Below are positions 1 through 7,954 of a stretch of 64,000 nucleotides of DNA, piece by piece. The notes beneath the pieces are model-generated. The model was not told the DNA's origin, made no database searches, and saw only the letters and a program-made list of their open reading frames with translations. The stretch is from Pseudoalteromonas rubra (GTDB lineage: Bacteria > Pseudomonadota > Gammaproteobacteria > Enterobacterales > Alteromonadaceae), in the NCBI RefSeq assembly GCF_000238295.3, contig NZ_AHCD03000035.1, positions 930,001 to 994,000 on the forward strand, in the 5' to 3' direction. Position 1 is the first letter of the stretch. The number at the start of each line of letters is the position of its first letter. The position numbers and the translations under genes are program-made.

Positions 1-219
1 AGCTTCTATCCAGATAGCCCGTCTCTGTGGATCAGCACTAAAAAACGACTGTGTTATGCACGCATCATCTTCAAAATTTGGTATTACTTCACCACCCGGA
101 CAGACACGTATCTGTTGATAATTTATGTGTGCCCAGTCTAGTGCTAGCGAATTAGCTGACACTAATAATAGCAGCGTACAAAATATGACTTGTAAATGCC
201 GGTTATCACAATACTGCAC
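1..219 (-). CDS. N-terminus of a secreted/membrane sensor protein (partial)
   Basis: This is an open frame of 73 codons running off the left edge of the window, starting with GTG at 219 behind a GGTGGGGGA-like ribosome site. An in-frame stop lies about 45 bases upstream. The product opens with a hydrophobic signal segment (VIFCTLLLLVSANSLA) followed by LDWAHINYQQIRVCPGGEVI, a stretch I associate with the extracellular sensor domain of Alteromonadales 7TM-DISM proteins, which often carry a GGDEF output domain. The output domain is outside the window, so the family call is tentative. It is divergent from the S33 peptidase at 366 and the two probably share the AT-rich region between them. Confidence 0.6.
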   Translation of the reverse strand, partial: MQYCDNRHLQVIFCTLLLLVSANSLALDWAHINYQQIRVCPGGEVIPNFEDDACITQSFFSADPQRRAIWIEA

Positions 220-365
220 ACTTCCCCCACCTCGACCTTTGACCGGTTGAATTCAACCGTTTGTCGATATTACTATTAAAATCAATACATTTGATAGAAT
301 ATCGCATGATAATTCGAATGGAACAAGGTTAACTGGAGGCACAATTAGCAAACAAGAATATCACT

Positions 366-1865
366 ATGAAAGACTTCAGATACACGCACTTTCGCAGTTA
401 CATCATACGCGTACTACTATTCCTTAGCACAATAGTGACCTCAGGTACTTTCGCTCAGGAGCTGCCCCCTCTGATGTATGACAACGAACAGGCTATTACT
501 TTCAAAACCCAGGACAACCAACAAGTGGCAGCCTTTGCAGGATTTATCACCGTTGCGGAAAACCGCAACCAGGCTGACAGCCGGGATATTCGCATTCATT
601 ATGTACGTTTTCCTGCCACCACTAAAACACCAGGCAGCCCTATCATCTACCTGGCCGGAGGACCTGGCGGCTCTGGCATAAAAACGGCTGAATATGCCAA
701 CTTTCGCTTTCCTTTGTTTATGGCTCTGCGTGAATTTGGAGATGTGATTGCACTGGATCAGCGTGGTACCGGTAAATCCGATGAATTACCAGCATGCCAG
801 TCAAGCATTTCCACTCCTTTAGCTAAACGACAAACAGATCAGGAAGTGGCGCACTTGTACCAACGCGCTGCGCTTGAGTGTGCCGCGTTCTGGCAAAATC
901 AAGGAATAGACATGAAGGGGTATACGACAGAGCAAAGTGCCAAAGATCTGAATGACCTCAGACGTCACCTAAAAGCGGACAAACTGACTTTGTGGGGGAT
1001 CAGTTATGGTACTCATCTGGCGTTGGCTGCAACCAAAACCATGCCCAACAATCTGGATAAGCTGATACTAGCCAGTGTCGAGGGGCTCGGTCAGACAGTT
1101 AAACTCCCAGCTCAGACGGACGCTTACTTTGCCCGCGTACAGAATGCGATTAACACGCAATCAAAAGCCAAAGCGCTCTACCCTGATGTTGCCGGGCTGA
1201 TCAGAAGAGTCCATAAGCGCCTTGAAACAGCGCCAATAACCTTACATATCTCTGACGATACAGGAAAGAACACAGGTTTTCTGTTTCAACGCTGGCATAT
1301 GCAGCGTCTGGCATCTGGGATGATAGCCGATCCACATCGAGGCCTGAAACGCCTGTTGGCACTTTACCGGGCTTTGGATATGGGGGTCATTGAGCCACTG
1401 CAGCACATCGCAAACAGAGGTTATTTTCGCGAAGCACAAATTAGCTTCAGACTGATGCCATTGGCCATGGACATTGCATCGGGGATTACACAGCAACGGC
1501 TGGAACAAGTGAATCGCCAAAGCGGTTCAGCTTTGCTTGGCCCGTATCTAAACTTTCCAATGCCACAACTTCAGGGCGTGATCGACAGACTTGACTTAGG
1601 TGATGAGTTTAGAACCCCGCCAGTATCTGATGTACCAACATTAGTGCTTTCAGGTTCTCTAGATGGGCGCACGTACCCGCAGAGCCAGCGAGAGGCTGTC
1701 AAAAACTTTAGTCGCGTTACACAGGTAATAATAGAAAATGCAGGTCACAATCTGTTTATGCGCTCACCAGAGGTCACACAAACCATCCGCAGGTTTCTGG
1801 CCGATGAGCCTGTGAATAAACAAAAGATTGTCGTGCCGCTACCGGATTTACTGATTAAACGCTAA
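366..1865 (+). CDS. Secreted alpha/beta-hydrolase, S33 (prolyl/tripeptidyl aminopeptidase-like)
   Basis: This 499-residue protein has an N-terminal signal segment (VLLFLSTIVTSGTFA) and the alpha/beta-hydrolase landmarks in order: an oxyanion-loop motif LAGGPGGSG, a nucleophile elbow WGISYGTHLAL (GxSxG), a late acid in LSGSLDGRTYP and a catalytic His in ENAGHNLF. The size and the C-terminal part match the TAP-like branch of peptidase family S33, which releases N-terminal residues or short peptides. It is probably periplasmic or secreted and may feed peptide use by the cell. The exact substrate cannot be read from sequence. It stands alone, with a perfect hairpin downstream at 1934-1960. Confidence 0.85.
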   Translation: MKDFRYTHFRSYIIRVLLFLSTIVTSGTFAQELPPLMYDNEQAITFKTQDNQQVAAFAGFITVAENRNQADSRDIRIHYVRFPATTKTPGSPIIYLAGGPGGSGIKTAEYANFRFPLFMALREFGDVIALDQRGTGKSDELPACQSSISTPLAKRQTDQEVAHLYQRAALECAAFWQNQGIDMKGYTTEQSAKDLNDLRRHLKADKLTLWGISYGTHLALAATKTMPNNLDKLILASVEGLGQTVKLPAQTDAYFARVQNAINTQSKAKALYPDVAGLIRRVHKRLETAPITLHISDDTGKNTGFLFQRWHMQRLASGMIADPHRGLKRLLALYRALDMGVIEPLQHIANRGYFREAQISFRLMPLAMDIASGITQQRLEQVNRQSGSALLGPYLNFPMPQLQGVIDRLDLGDEFRTPPVSDVPTLVLSGSLDGRTYPQSQREAVKNFSRVTQVIIENAGHNLFMRSPEVTQTIRRFLADEPVNKQKIVVPLPDLLIKR

Positions 1866-1933
1866 ACCATTGGTTTACATTTTAAAGGCCATTTTAATCT
1901 GCGGTTTAATGCAGCTGCTTTAATAAGCCAGCA

Positions 1934-1960
1934 CCTCAGCGTCGCAATAAGACGCTGAGG
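1934..1960. terminator. Perfect 10-bp hairpin between convergent genes
   Basis: CCTCAGCGTC and GACGCTGAGG form a perfect 10-bp stem with a 7-base loop between the S33 peptidase gene and the convergent small peptide gene. Neither side has a strong T-run, so termination is plausible but not certain. Confidence 0.4.
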
Positions 1961-1977
1961 CTAGCAATTGCCGGTTA

Positions 1978-2145
1978 TCAATCCCGACACGCACCGCCTG
2001 TGCAACCCCAGTTAGGTTCACTGGCAACACACTGTCTGTAGTTAGTAATTTCAATATGCTTACCACCTGCCACCTGAGGTGTTTGATTAGCAGATAAACG
2101 GTTATTGCCAGAAAGGTTTTTCAGCTTATTTATTTTCACTTTCAT
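1978..2145 (-). CDS. Small double-glycine-leader peptide, RiPP/bacteriocin precursor-like (55 aa)
   Basis: This is a 55-codon frame starting with ATG at 2145, 8 bases after a good AAGGAA ribosome site. The first 28 residues look like a RiPP/bacteriocin leader: basic MKVKINKLKNLS, then a polar stretch, then TPQVAGG ending in Gly-Gly. The remaining 27 residues (starting KHIEITNYRQ) contain three Cys in the context QCVASEPNWGCTGGACRD. Short peptides of the type MKxKxNKKxLKNLS...GG are common as unannotated genes in Pseudoalteromonas. No modification enzyme or peptidase-transporter gene is adjacent, so it is an orphan within the window. It lies 109 bp downstream of, and on the same strand as, a membrane-bound AraC regulator. 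The function is not known. Confidence 0.7.
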   Translation of the reverse strand: MKVKINKLKNLSGNNRLSANQTPQVAGGKHIEITNYRQCVASEPNWGCTGGACRD

Positions 2146-2254
2146 TTTTTGTTTCCTTGTTTATTTAATCGCCACATTTACGTTAGCCCTTGAACCCTAG
2201 AAACACAACAAATTAAATCAACCAAAATGCAACAAAATTTATACACTGAAATAT

Positions 2255-3451
2255 CTACCTGCTGGCACGTACCGTTTTTTTATATTCACCCGGTGTCATT
2301 CCTGTATGTGCTTTAAATGCCTTATAAAAAGACGAGCGCGCGTTAAAGCCGACCGCCATAGCAATGTCCAGTACAGTCTTATCATCAGCCAGCAGCAGCT
2401 TAATCGCTGCGTCAATCCGTGCCTTATTGATATAATCAAAAAACGATTGTCCCACGGTCTGATTCAGGGTTTGAGACACATAATTGGCTGATACTCCGAT
2501 AGACTCAGCCAGTCTGTATAGAGTCAGATCGGGATCCAGGTAAAGTTGCTCAGCCACCACCGCGCGATGGATCTTCTGTGCAATGCGTTTTGACTTCTCG
2601 TCGCTCAGCGCTGAGTGCTGGTATTTAACTTCGCTACGCTCCTTAGTCACAACACGATGCTCATCGCCTGTCACATCAAGCTGCTCGGTGAAACCATAGA
2701 TTTTGTCAAAACCTGGTTTTTGCCGTAATGACCAAAACAGCACAAACCAAATGCTAATAGTGCTCAGGACTGCTATACCCCCTTCACGCAGTAACGTGGG
2801 TTGCGCACTTAAATCCTGAAAAAGTGTCAATGCCAGCCAGCACCAGGTAAATAACATCAATATCAGTACCACAACTAACCAGTTCAGTTCACGTTCCTGG
2901 GTGTTTGAAAATACCGCTTGCAACTTACGTCTGTAATTCATCACCTTGCGCCAGGCTTTGAGCACATAAAGCAAACTTTGCACCGGCCAAAACAGCATCA
3001 AGGCAATGATCAGCCAGACTGTAAAACGTGCATCGGCCGTCAGCTCGACGTCCCCCTCTGCAAAGAAAATGGCAAATAGCGCGGACTCAGGCAATTGTAT
3101 CAGGCTCGCTGACAGCACACATGAAACGCAGGCTGGGATAAAATGCCACATACTAGCGCGATTAAATTGCCAGGGGACGGGTGATGTTAAAGCTTGAGTG
3201 TATAAATAAAAGCAAGGAAACAACAGCAACCAGGCAGGCACGATAGCTGCGATATAGATATATTGGGCTGACGGATAATGTGTAAAGACAAACGGACCCG
3301 ACAAAATAACAAGCAGCGAAAAAAGAAACAGTACCAGCGCCCGATAGCAATGCCAGCGCCTCGCCCTGTCAATTAACACGGTCAAAGCCAGCCCCACAGC
3401 ACCGAGTAAAAAGGTGTAGACAAACGCTAATTCAGCCTCAAACAAAATCAC
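2255..3451 (-). CDS. Membrane-bound AraC-family transcriptional regulator
   Basis: This 398-residue protein has an N-terminal half of about seven hydrophobic helices and a C-terminal AraC/XylS double helix-turn-helix domain. The DNA-binding part is seen as LDPDLTLYRLAESIGVSANY, then ARIDAAIKLLLADDKTVLDIAMAVGF and the closing FKAHTGMTPGEYKK. The start used is GTG at 3451. This architecture (membrane sensor plus AraC output) is frequent in Alteromonadales. The only nearby co-oriented downstream gene is the small peptide at 1978-2145, which makes that peptide gene a possible target or partner. This is inference from position only. Confidence 0.85.
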   Translation of the reverse strand: MILFEAELAFVYTFLLGAVGLALTVLIDRARRWHCYRALVLFLFSLLVILSGPFVFTHYPSAQYIYIAAIVPAWLLLFPCFYLYTQALTSPVPWQFNRASMWHFIPACVSCVLSASLIQLPESALFAIFFAEGDVELTADARFTVWLIIALMLFWPVQSLLYVLKAWRKVMNYRRKLQAVFSNTQERELNWLVVVLILMLFTWCWLALTLFQDLSAQPTLLREGGIAVLSTISIWFVLFWSLRQKPGFDKIYGFTEQLDVTGDEHRVVTKERSEVKYQHSALSDEKSKRIAQKIHRAVVAEQLYLDPDLTLYRLAESIGVSANYVSQTLNQTVGQSFFDYINKARIDAAIKLLLADDKTVLDIAMAVGFNARSSFYKAFKAHTGMTPGEYKKTVRASR

Positions 3452-3575
3452 TCAACCCCATGAATTAAATACTTATAATTATTATCCATGTCCTAACCTT
3501 TAGTATCGGACGACAGTCTTTGACTAGTCAGTATAAAGTGCAACTCAACCACATCGCAATATACAGGATCATAAG

Positions 3576-4280
3576 ATGGAACAGATTACATTCACTATGC
3601 TTGCGCACATAATCACAGGGAGTGTTGCCATTGCCGCCGGTGCAACCGCTATCGCCGTAGCAAAAGGAAAGTCACTGCACGCTTCGGCAGGGACATGGTT
3701 TGTCTATACCATGCTGATAATGGCTGTCAGCGGTACAATGATCGCAATACTACAGCCTATGATCATCACCGCCATCGCTGGCATCTTTACAACCTACCTG
3801 GTTCTGTCGGGGTGGCTGGCCGTCAAATCTGCACCTAATACACAGGGAAGGTTTGACTACACATTTCCCGTGTGCTCCCTGCTGATTGTGATTGCTTGTG
3901 TTTACTTCAGCAATCAGGCGGGCACCAGCCAGGCTGAAATAAAACATGGCATCAGTGTCTATGACTACTACTTTTTTGCACTACTCGCCGCACTGTCTTT
4001 TATTGGCGACATGCGCCTGGTGTATGCGCAAGGGCTTGCCTCCACACCGCGATTGATGCGTCATTTATGGAGAATGTGCTTTGCCTTGTTTATATCGGTC
4101 GGCTCATTTGTGTCACAAGGTGCCGCCAAGATGCTACCACAGTCTTTTGTCGACTCAGGTATGTTAGAGCTACCGGGCCTGCTCATCTTACTTGTGATTG
4201 TTTACTGGCGCTTAAAGCTCAGCTTTGGCAATAAGATACGCCATTGGCGCGCCAATCGCGCTGCTCAATCTTCCTCGTGA
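3576..4280 (+). CDS. Small integral membrane protein, DUF2306-like
   Basis: This 234-residue, strongly hydrophobic protein has about six to seven predicted transmembrane segments. The opening LAHIITGSVAIAAGATAIA followed by KGKSLHASAGTWFVYTMLIM resembles the DUF2306 membrane family. No catalytic motif is visible and the function is unknown. It is divergent from the AraC regulator, with about 125 bp between the starts. Its last 16 bases overlap the end of the convergent binding-protein gene at 4265-5029. Confidence 0.7.
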   Translation: MEQITFTMLAHIITGSVAIAAGATAIAVAKGKSLHASAGTWFVYTMLIMAVSGTMIAILQPMIITAIAGIFTTYLVLSGWLAVKSAPNTQGRFDYTFPVCSLLIVIACVYFSNQAGTSQAEIKHGISVYDYYFFALLAALSFIGDMRLVYAQGLASTPRLMRHLWRMCFALFISVGSFVSQGAAKMLPQSFVDSGMLELPGLLILLVIVYWRLKLSFGNKIRHWRANRAAQSSS

Positions 4281-5029
4281 AGCATATGCTGTTGGCATAG
4301 TGCAGTCGCCGTTGTGCTTTGCCGACAGTGCTGCGTGATAACCTGGTTCTCTGCTTTTCTTATTAACTCTGCCAGTTCACCGCTTTGCTTCATGCCACGC
4401 AATACGGCATCCACTTCTTCGACCCAATGTTGCTGATCTTTATGAATATAGTGATAGAGCGCGAGTTCACGAAAGCTGCGCTGATGGGGTATGACATTTT
4501 CAATCCCCGCCTGTGCCAGCATCACCAAACCATCAATGCGATTGGTCAGCGCAACGTCAGCCAACCCCTTGGATACCAGATTAAGCGCCTGGATTGTGGT
4601 ATCAGTGTCCTCGACTCGGGGCATCCCGTCAGTGATATTGTTGGTGTGTTTTACACCACGCACTTTGGCAATTCGGTACCGGCTTAAGTCTTGTTCACTT
4701 TGGATGTTAACTTTGCCATCATTGCGAATAAATGCCATTGTCTCTAACGTATAATACGGCGTAGGAACGCGAACGGTGTGAGGGTTTTCGTTACCGTAGC
4801 TAAAAATGCGCATGATTTCACCATGTCTTTTTCCGCTGCGTACCAGCTGCTGTGCACGCTTCCCCGGATAAGGTGTAATGACAATTGACACATTCAGCTT
4901 TTGATAGATTTCAGGTAAAACCAGACGGCCCACTTCCTGCTCAATCAGGTAATTAATTGACACAAATTGCAAGGGCCCGGCGAACGCGTTGTTGCATAAC
5001 AACAGCAACAATAACAAGGACTTCTTCAT
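4265..5029 (-). CDS. Orphan periplasmic solute-binding protein (SBP_bac_3-like)
   Basis: This 254-residue protein has a clear signal peptide (MKKSLLLLLLLCNNAFA). The rest has the look of family-3 amino-acid-type binding proteins: an early PYPGKRAQQLVRSGKRHGEI segment, a central DLSRYRIAKVRGVKHT hinge segment and a late VSKGLADVALTNRIDG stretch. No permease or ATPase gene is next to it. Such stand-alone members in Pseudoalteromonas are often annotated only as transporter substrate-binding domain proteins and may serve sensing rather than transport. The ligand is unknown. It is followed upstream by a second, unrelated binding protein gene (5091-6101) on the same strand, so the two may be co-transcribed. 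Confidence 0.75.
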   Translation of the reverse strand: MKKSLLLLLLLCNNAFAGPLQFVSINYLIEQEVGRLVLPEIYQKLNVSIVITPYPGKRAQQLVRSGKRHGEIMRIFSYGNENPHTVRVPTPYYTLETMAFIRNDGKVNIQSEQDLSRYRIAKVRGVKHTNNITDGMPRVEDTDTTIQALNLVSKGLADVALTNRIDGLVMLAQAGIENVIPHQRSFRELALYHYIHKDQQHWVEEVDAVLRGMKQSGELAELIRKAENQVITQHCRQSTTATALCQQHMLHEED

Positions 5030-5090
5030 CTACCTACCGAGCATTTAAGATTATGTTTATTAAATTATTTTAGTATCACTAAGGTAAATA

Positions 5091-6101
5091 TCAATGGTTG
5101 GTTGTACAAGTATCCGAATTTCCTTTATTGCAATAATGAAAATCCAAAAAATAGTGGGATTGAGCAGGTGCAGTGCCTCGCGTAATAAATTGATGCAGAA
5201 GCTCAGCACCAAGACGCCCCATTTCAAAGGGCTTCTGCCCGATATTGGTCACTGACAACCCTCTTTGCAGCGCCTTGAGCTGGCTGTTTTCAGTATCAGC
5301 GGAAATGATCACCCGCTTCTTATCAGCAATAAGGGATTTGAACTGTGCCATGCGAGTGATGTAATCAGGATTAAACTGCGCAAACCCGGCAACAGCAAGA
5401 AAAATGGGGGGATCAGGGTATTTCATCATAGTAACGAGCTGATCCAATGCATCAGCCCGTCTGCCAAATGTAAACAACGGACAGCGATAATGTTCAACCC
5501 ACCCATTTTCACCTGACAGTCTCTTCGTGCTTTGACCGGACAACGCATAGCGAACACCCGCAATACGTTGGTTCAGGTTTGGGGTCGTCTGGTGCCCTGA
5601 TTGCAGGCATATGTACTGCTGTAGTTCGACTTTAAAACGCTTAGCCTCTTCACCCAGCGCTTTACCGAAGTCAAAATTATTGGTGCCGACATACGCGAGC
5701 CGGTAGGCTTCGTGCTCTGAAAGCAGATCGGAGTCAAAAGTAATAACCGGGACGGCATGTTTTGCTGCCAATTTGAGCGCGCCATCAACTAGAAACTGAG
5801 AATCCGTGGTGGAGATAAGTAATCCGTCAATGCCCTTTCGGATCAACTCTTTGACAATCAATACCTGTGTTCTGACGTCCTGATAGTCATCCGCACCATC
5901 ATAAATGCAATGCACATTTGGATAGTCCCGGGCAAAGCGCTGACAACCTTTGTGAGATTGCTGATAAAAGCTGTCGTTTTTGGTCTTGCCCACAACCGCG
6001 ATATTGATTGGCTTCTGTGCTTCGGTGGCACCAAAAGACTGCCCCTGCCAGCACAGTAGGATAACCAATAGAAGTGAAAAATGAGCAACCCGGGTGAGCA
6101 T
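5091..6101 (-). CDS. Orphan periplasmic sugar-type binding protein (Peripla_BP_4)
   Basis: This 336-residue protein has a signal peptide (HFSLLLVILLCWQGQSFGA) followed by a type-I periplasmic binding fold: INIAVVGKTKNDSFYQQSH, then IRKGIDGLLISTTDSQF, then VPVITFDSDLL, in the order expected for the ribose/LuxP/TorT-like group. The protein lacks any adjacent ABC permease or ATPase gene, and lacks a neighbouring histidine kinase that would indicate a TorT/LuxP-type sensor. The ligand is not predictable. It lies 61 bp upstream of the next binding-protein gene and probably shares its transcript. Confidence 0.75.
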   Translation of the reverse strand: MLTRVAHFSLLLVILLCWQGQSFGATEAQKPINIAVVGKTKNDSFYQQSHKGCQRFARDYPNVHCIYDGADDYQDVRTQVLIVKELIRKGIDGLLISTTDSQFLVDGALKLAAKHAVPVITFDSDLLSEHEAYRLAYVGTNNFDFGKALGEEAKRFKVELQQYICLQSGHQTTPNLNQRIAGVRYALSGQSTKRLSGENGWVEHYRCPLFTFGRRADALDQLVTMMKYPDPPIFLAVAGFAQFNPDYITRMAQFKSLIADKKRVIISADTENSQLKALQRGLSVTNIGQKPFEMGRLGAELLHQFITRGTAPAQSHYFLDFHYCNKGNSDTCTTNH

Positions 6102-6255
6102 GCAAATGCCTGGTACAATATCTAACGACTTGTTAATAGTGTAACCAAATCGCTCTAAAAAACAACAACCTTTGGACTCCAGCCAGAGCCAGAGCGGGTG
6201 ATAAATCAGAGTAAGAACCGAGTATCAAAGGCCCGCTTTTATCTCAGGCATAGGG

Positions 6256-6669
6256 TTACTTACAGCTGAATGCCAAAGTGATTTGATACGGTTCGCCCAT
6301 TGAATCTTCTGCAATACCACCGCCAATGCTCATGGCTGCGCCCACATCATCTACGGCATTTTCACCCAAAATCCACATCGCCGTACCAGCTGCTTCAACC
6401 GCCGTTGCGATATTACGCTTTTGCAGATATTCCTGCTCGGGCATTGACCCCATATAGGTAATATCTTCATTTTGAATATAGGCGTGACCACGTTCTTGTT
6501 CATCGCAATAATGGTTTGCCTGTTCCAGTGCTTCCTTGCCTGCCGCCTCTCTGGTTTCTGCTGTCAAGTTCACATAGTGCTTGCCATCTGCTGACGGACG
6601 GACGTTGTTGTGATGCGCGCAGCCACTTGCGAATACGGCGACCAAAGAGAATGCTATCCAGTTTTTCAT
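6256..6669 (-). CDS. Small outer-membrane-type lipoprotein, unknown function
   Basis: This 137-residue protein has a lipoprotein signal: MKNWIAFSLVAVFASGCAHH, with a lipobox ending at Cys17. The mature part contains a DEQERGHAYIQNED-like region and a glycine/alanine-rich hydrophobic segment (AAMSIGGGIAEDSMG). I do not recognise a family with a known role. It appears to be a single-gene unit between the binding-protein genes and the hydroxyproline cluster. Confidence 0.7.
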   Translation of the reverse strand: MKNWIAFSLVAVFASGCAHHNNVRPSADGKHYVNLTAETREAAGKEALEQANHYCDEQERGHAYIQNEDITYMGSMPEQEYLQKRNIATAVEAAGTAMWILGENAVDDVGAAMSIGGGIAEDSMGEPYQITLAFSCK

Positions 6670-6755
6670 AATATTTACCCTGACTGTGTTTATTTTATTC
6701 GGGTAAAGTGTATAAAGTCTTTGCGTACCTTTCAGTGAGAGAGTGTTTGAAAGTG

Positions 6756-7004
6756 TTAAGCCTGAACAATACCCTGACCATCAGCAAGCACCTGACATGA
6801 CTGGCCTGACTTGAATCGTTCAAGCAAAATCGGATCATACAGCAAGGTATCGCTCCTGGGTTGCCCATCGTATTGATACGTCACCAACATATGCGCCTGA
6901 TGGCAAACCAGCGGATTAAGCAAGCGTTTATCATTCACAACCACCAGCCCAATGATTGGACACATACGACAACGTTGTTTATTCCTCCTTGTCGATTTCC
7001 ACAT
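6756..7004 (-). CDS. Small conserved-looking protein at the end of the hydroxyproline operon
   Basis: This frame follows the ornithine-cyclodeaminase-family gene with only one base between stop and ATG (7004), suggesting translational coupling, and codes for 82 residues. A second possible start is the ATG at 6965 (69 residues, MCPIIGLVVVNDKRL...). A strong AAGGAGG lies at 6984-6990, but its 18-base distance to that ATG is long. The product has a basic, Cys-containing start and a C-terminal part reading MLVTYQYDGQPRSDTLLYD. No known family is recognised. Being the last gene of the operon, it may take part in proline/hydroxyproline peptide use, which is inference. Confidence 0.5.
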   Translation of the reverse strand: MWKSTRRNKQRCRMCPIIGLVVVNDKRLLNPLVCHQAHMLVTYQYDGQPRSDTLLYDPILLERFKSGQSCQVLADGQGIVQA

Positions 7005-7005
7005 C

Positions 7006-7944
7006 TTAACTTTGCTCCAGCACCAGTTTAGCGGCCAGCAAATCACTGAGCGCAGTACCAACCGATTTAAACAACGTAATTTCACTGCCATCCTGCCTCA
7101 GGAAACAGTTTTTCCGAGCCATGTCGGCCAACTCTCCTGCTACTTGATCCGCACTAAACACCCCTTCCGCAATAGGGATAAGCAATTCCCCAGCCTCATT
7201 CAGAACATTGGTTTTACTGTCAACATATACCCGGCTGGCAAGCAATGTTGCGGTATCAATCTCTCGCGCATCTTTATGATGATTCCCAATCAGATCTATA
7301 TGTGTTCCCGGACTCAGCCAACGCCCGTCAAACAACGGAGTATGGCTGCCCGTCGCAGCACAAATTACATCTGCTGAACCTATGAGCCCCGCACTACTCT
7401 GGCCAAGCACAAAGTCGACCTCGGGAAAGTCCTGCGCCAGAGTCGCTTTCAGGGTTGCTCCTTTGTCCGGATTTCGGGCAACCAGCGTCACTTTCTCGTA
7501 ATTTCTTACCGCCAGATGGGCACGCACCATATAAGGTGCCAGTTTCCCTGCACCAAACATCACCAGGTGCCTCGCGTCTTCTCTGGCTAAATAAGATGCC
7601 GCGAGCGCAGAAACAGCAGCCGTGCGCCATAAAGTCACCTGAGTGCCGTCCACCAACGCCAAAGGTTCACCGTGCTCACGACCAAACAACATGATTTTTG
7701 AATACAGGCTGGCTTTGCCATGTACTTCATTGCCCGGAAAGTAGGTAAAAGCCTTAACACCTATCACTGAGTCATTCCATGCTGGCAGCACAGCAAAAGC
7801 GTCATGATGCGTGGCCTGCGCATCCAGCTCAAAGACACTGCGCCTGGGCATGATATGCGCGCTCGCAAACCCCCGTTGCAGCGCAGCAATCAAAGTGGGA
7901 AAACTCAGTGCCTGCTGTACCTGCTCTCGCTCTATCACTTTCAT
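7006..7944 (-). CDS. Ornithine cyclodeaminase/mu-crystallin family; likely pyrroline-2-carboxylate reductase
   Basis: This 312-residue protein starts at ATG 7944, chosen because AAGGAG sits 5 bases upstream; a start at 7965 would overlap the upstream gene and lacks this site. It shows the family hallmarks: a substrate region with VHGKASLYSKIMLF, TLWRTAAVSALA, then the Rossmann turn VMFGAGKLAPYMVRAHL and IDLIGNHHKDAREID. Many members next to trans-3-hydroxyproline dehydratase are not cyclodeaminases but NAD(P)H-dependent delta-1-pyrroline-2-carboxylate reductases, which make L-proline from the dehydratase product. That neighbour is present here (9028-10056), so the reductase role is the best guess. 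It is based on known pathway pairing, not on a residue test. Confidence 0.8.
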   Translation of the reverse strand: MKVIEREQVQQALSFPTLIAALQRGFASAHIMPRRSVFELDAQATHHDAFAVLPAWNDSVIGVKAFTYFPGNEVHGKASLYSKIMLFGREHGEPLALVDGTQVTLWRTAAVSALAASYLAREDARHLVMFGAGKLAPYMVRAHLAVRNYEKVTLVARNPDKGATLKATLAQDFPEVDFVLGQSSAGLIGSADVICAATGSHTPLFDGRWLSPGTHIDLIGNHHKDAREIDTATLLASRVYVDSKTNVLNEAGELLIPIAEGVFSADQVAGELADMARKNCFLRQDGSEITLFKSVGTALSDLLAAKLVLEQS

Positions 7945-7954
7945 AATGACTCCT

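Noticed and set aside
1242..1520. 92-codon minus-strand frame inside the S33 peptidase
   Set aside because: Antisense shadow of a well-supported gene, with no independent signal.
7006..7944. True ornithine cyclodeaminase
   Set aside because: Pathway neighbours (trans-3-hydroxyproline dehydratase, prolyl peptidase) fit the pyrroline-2-carboxylate reductase role of the same family better. Not excluded by sequence alone.
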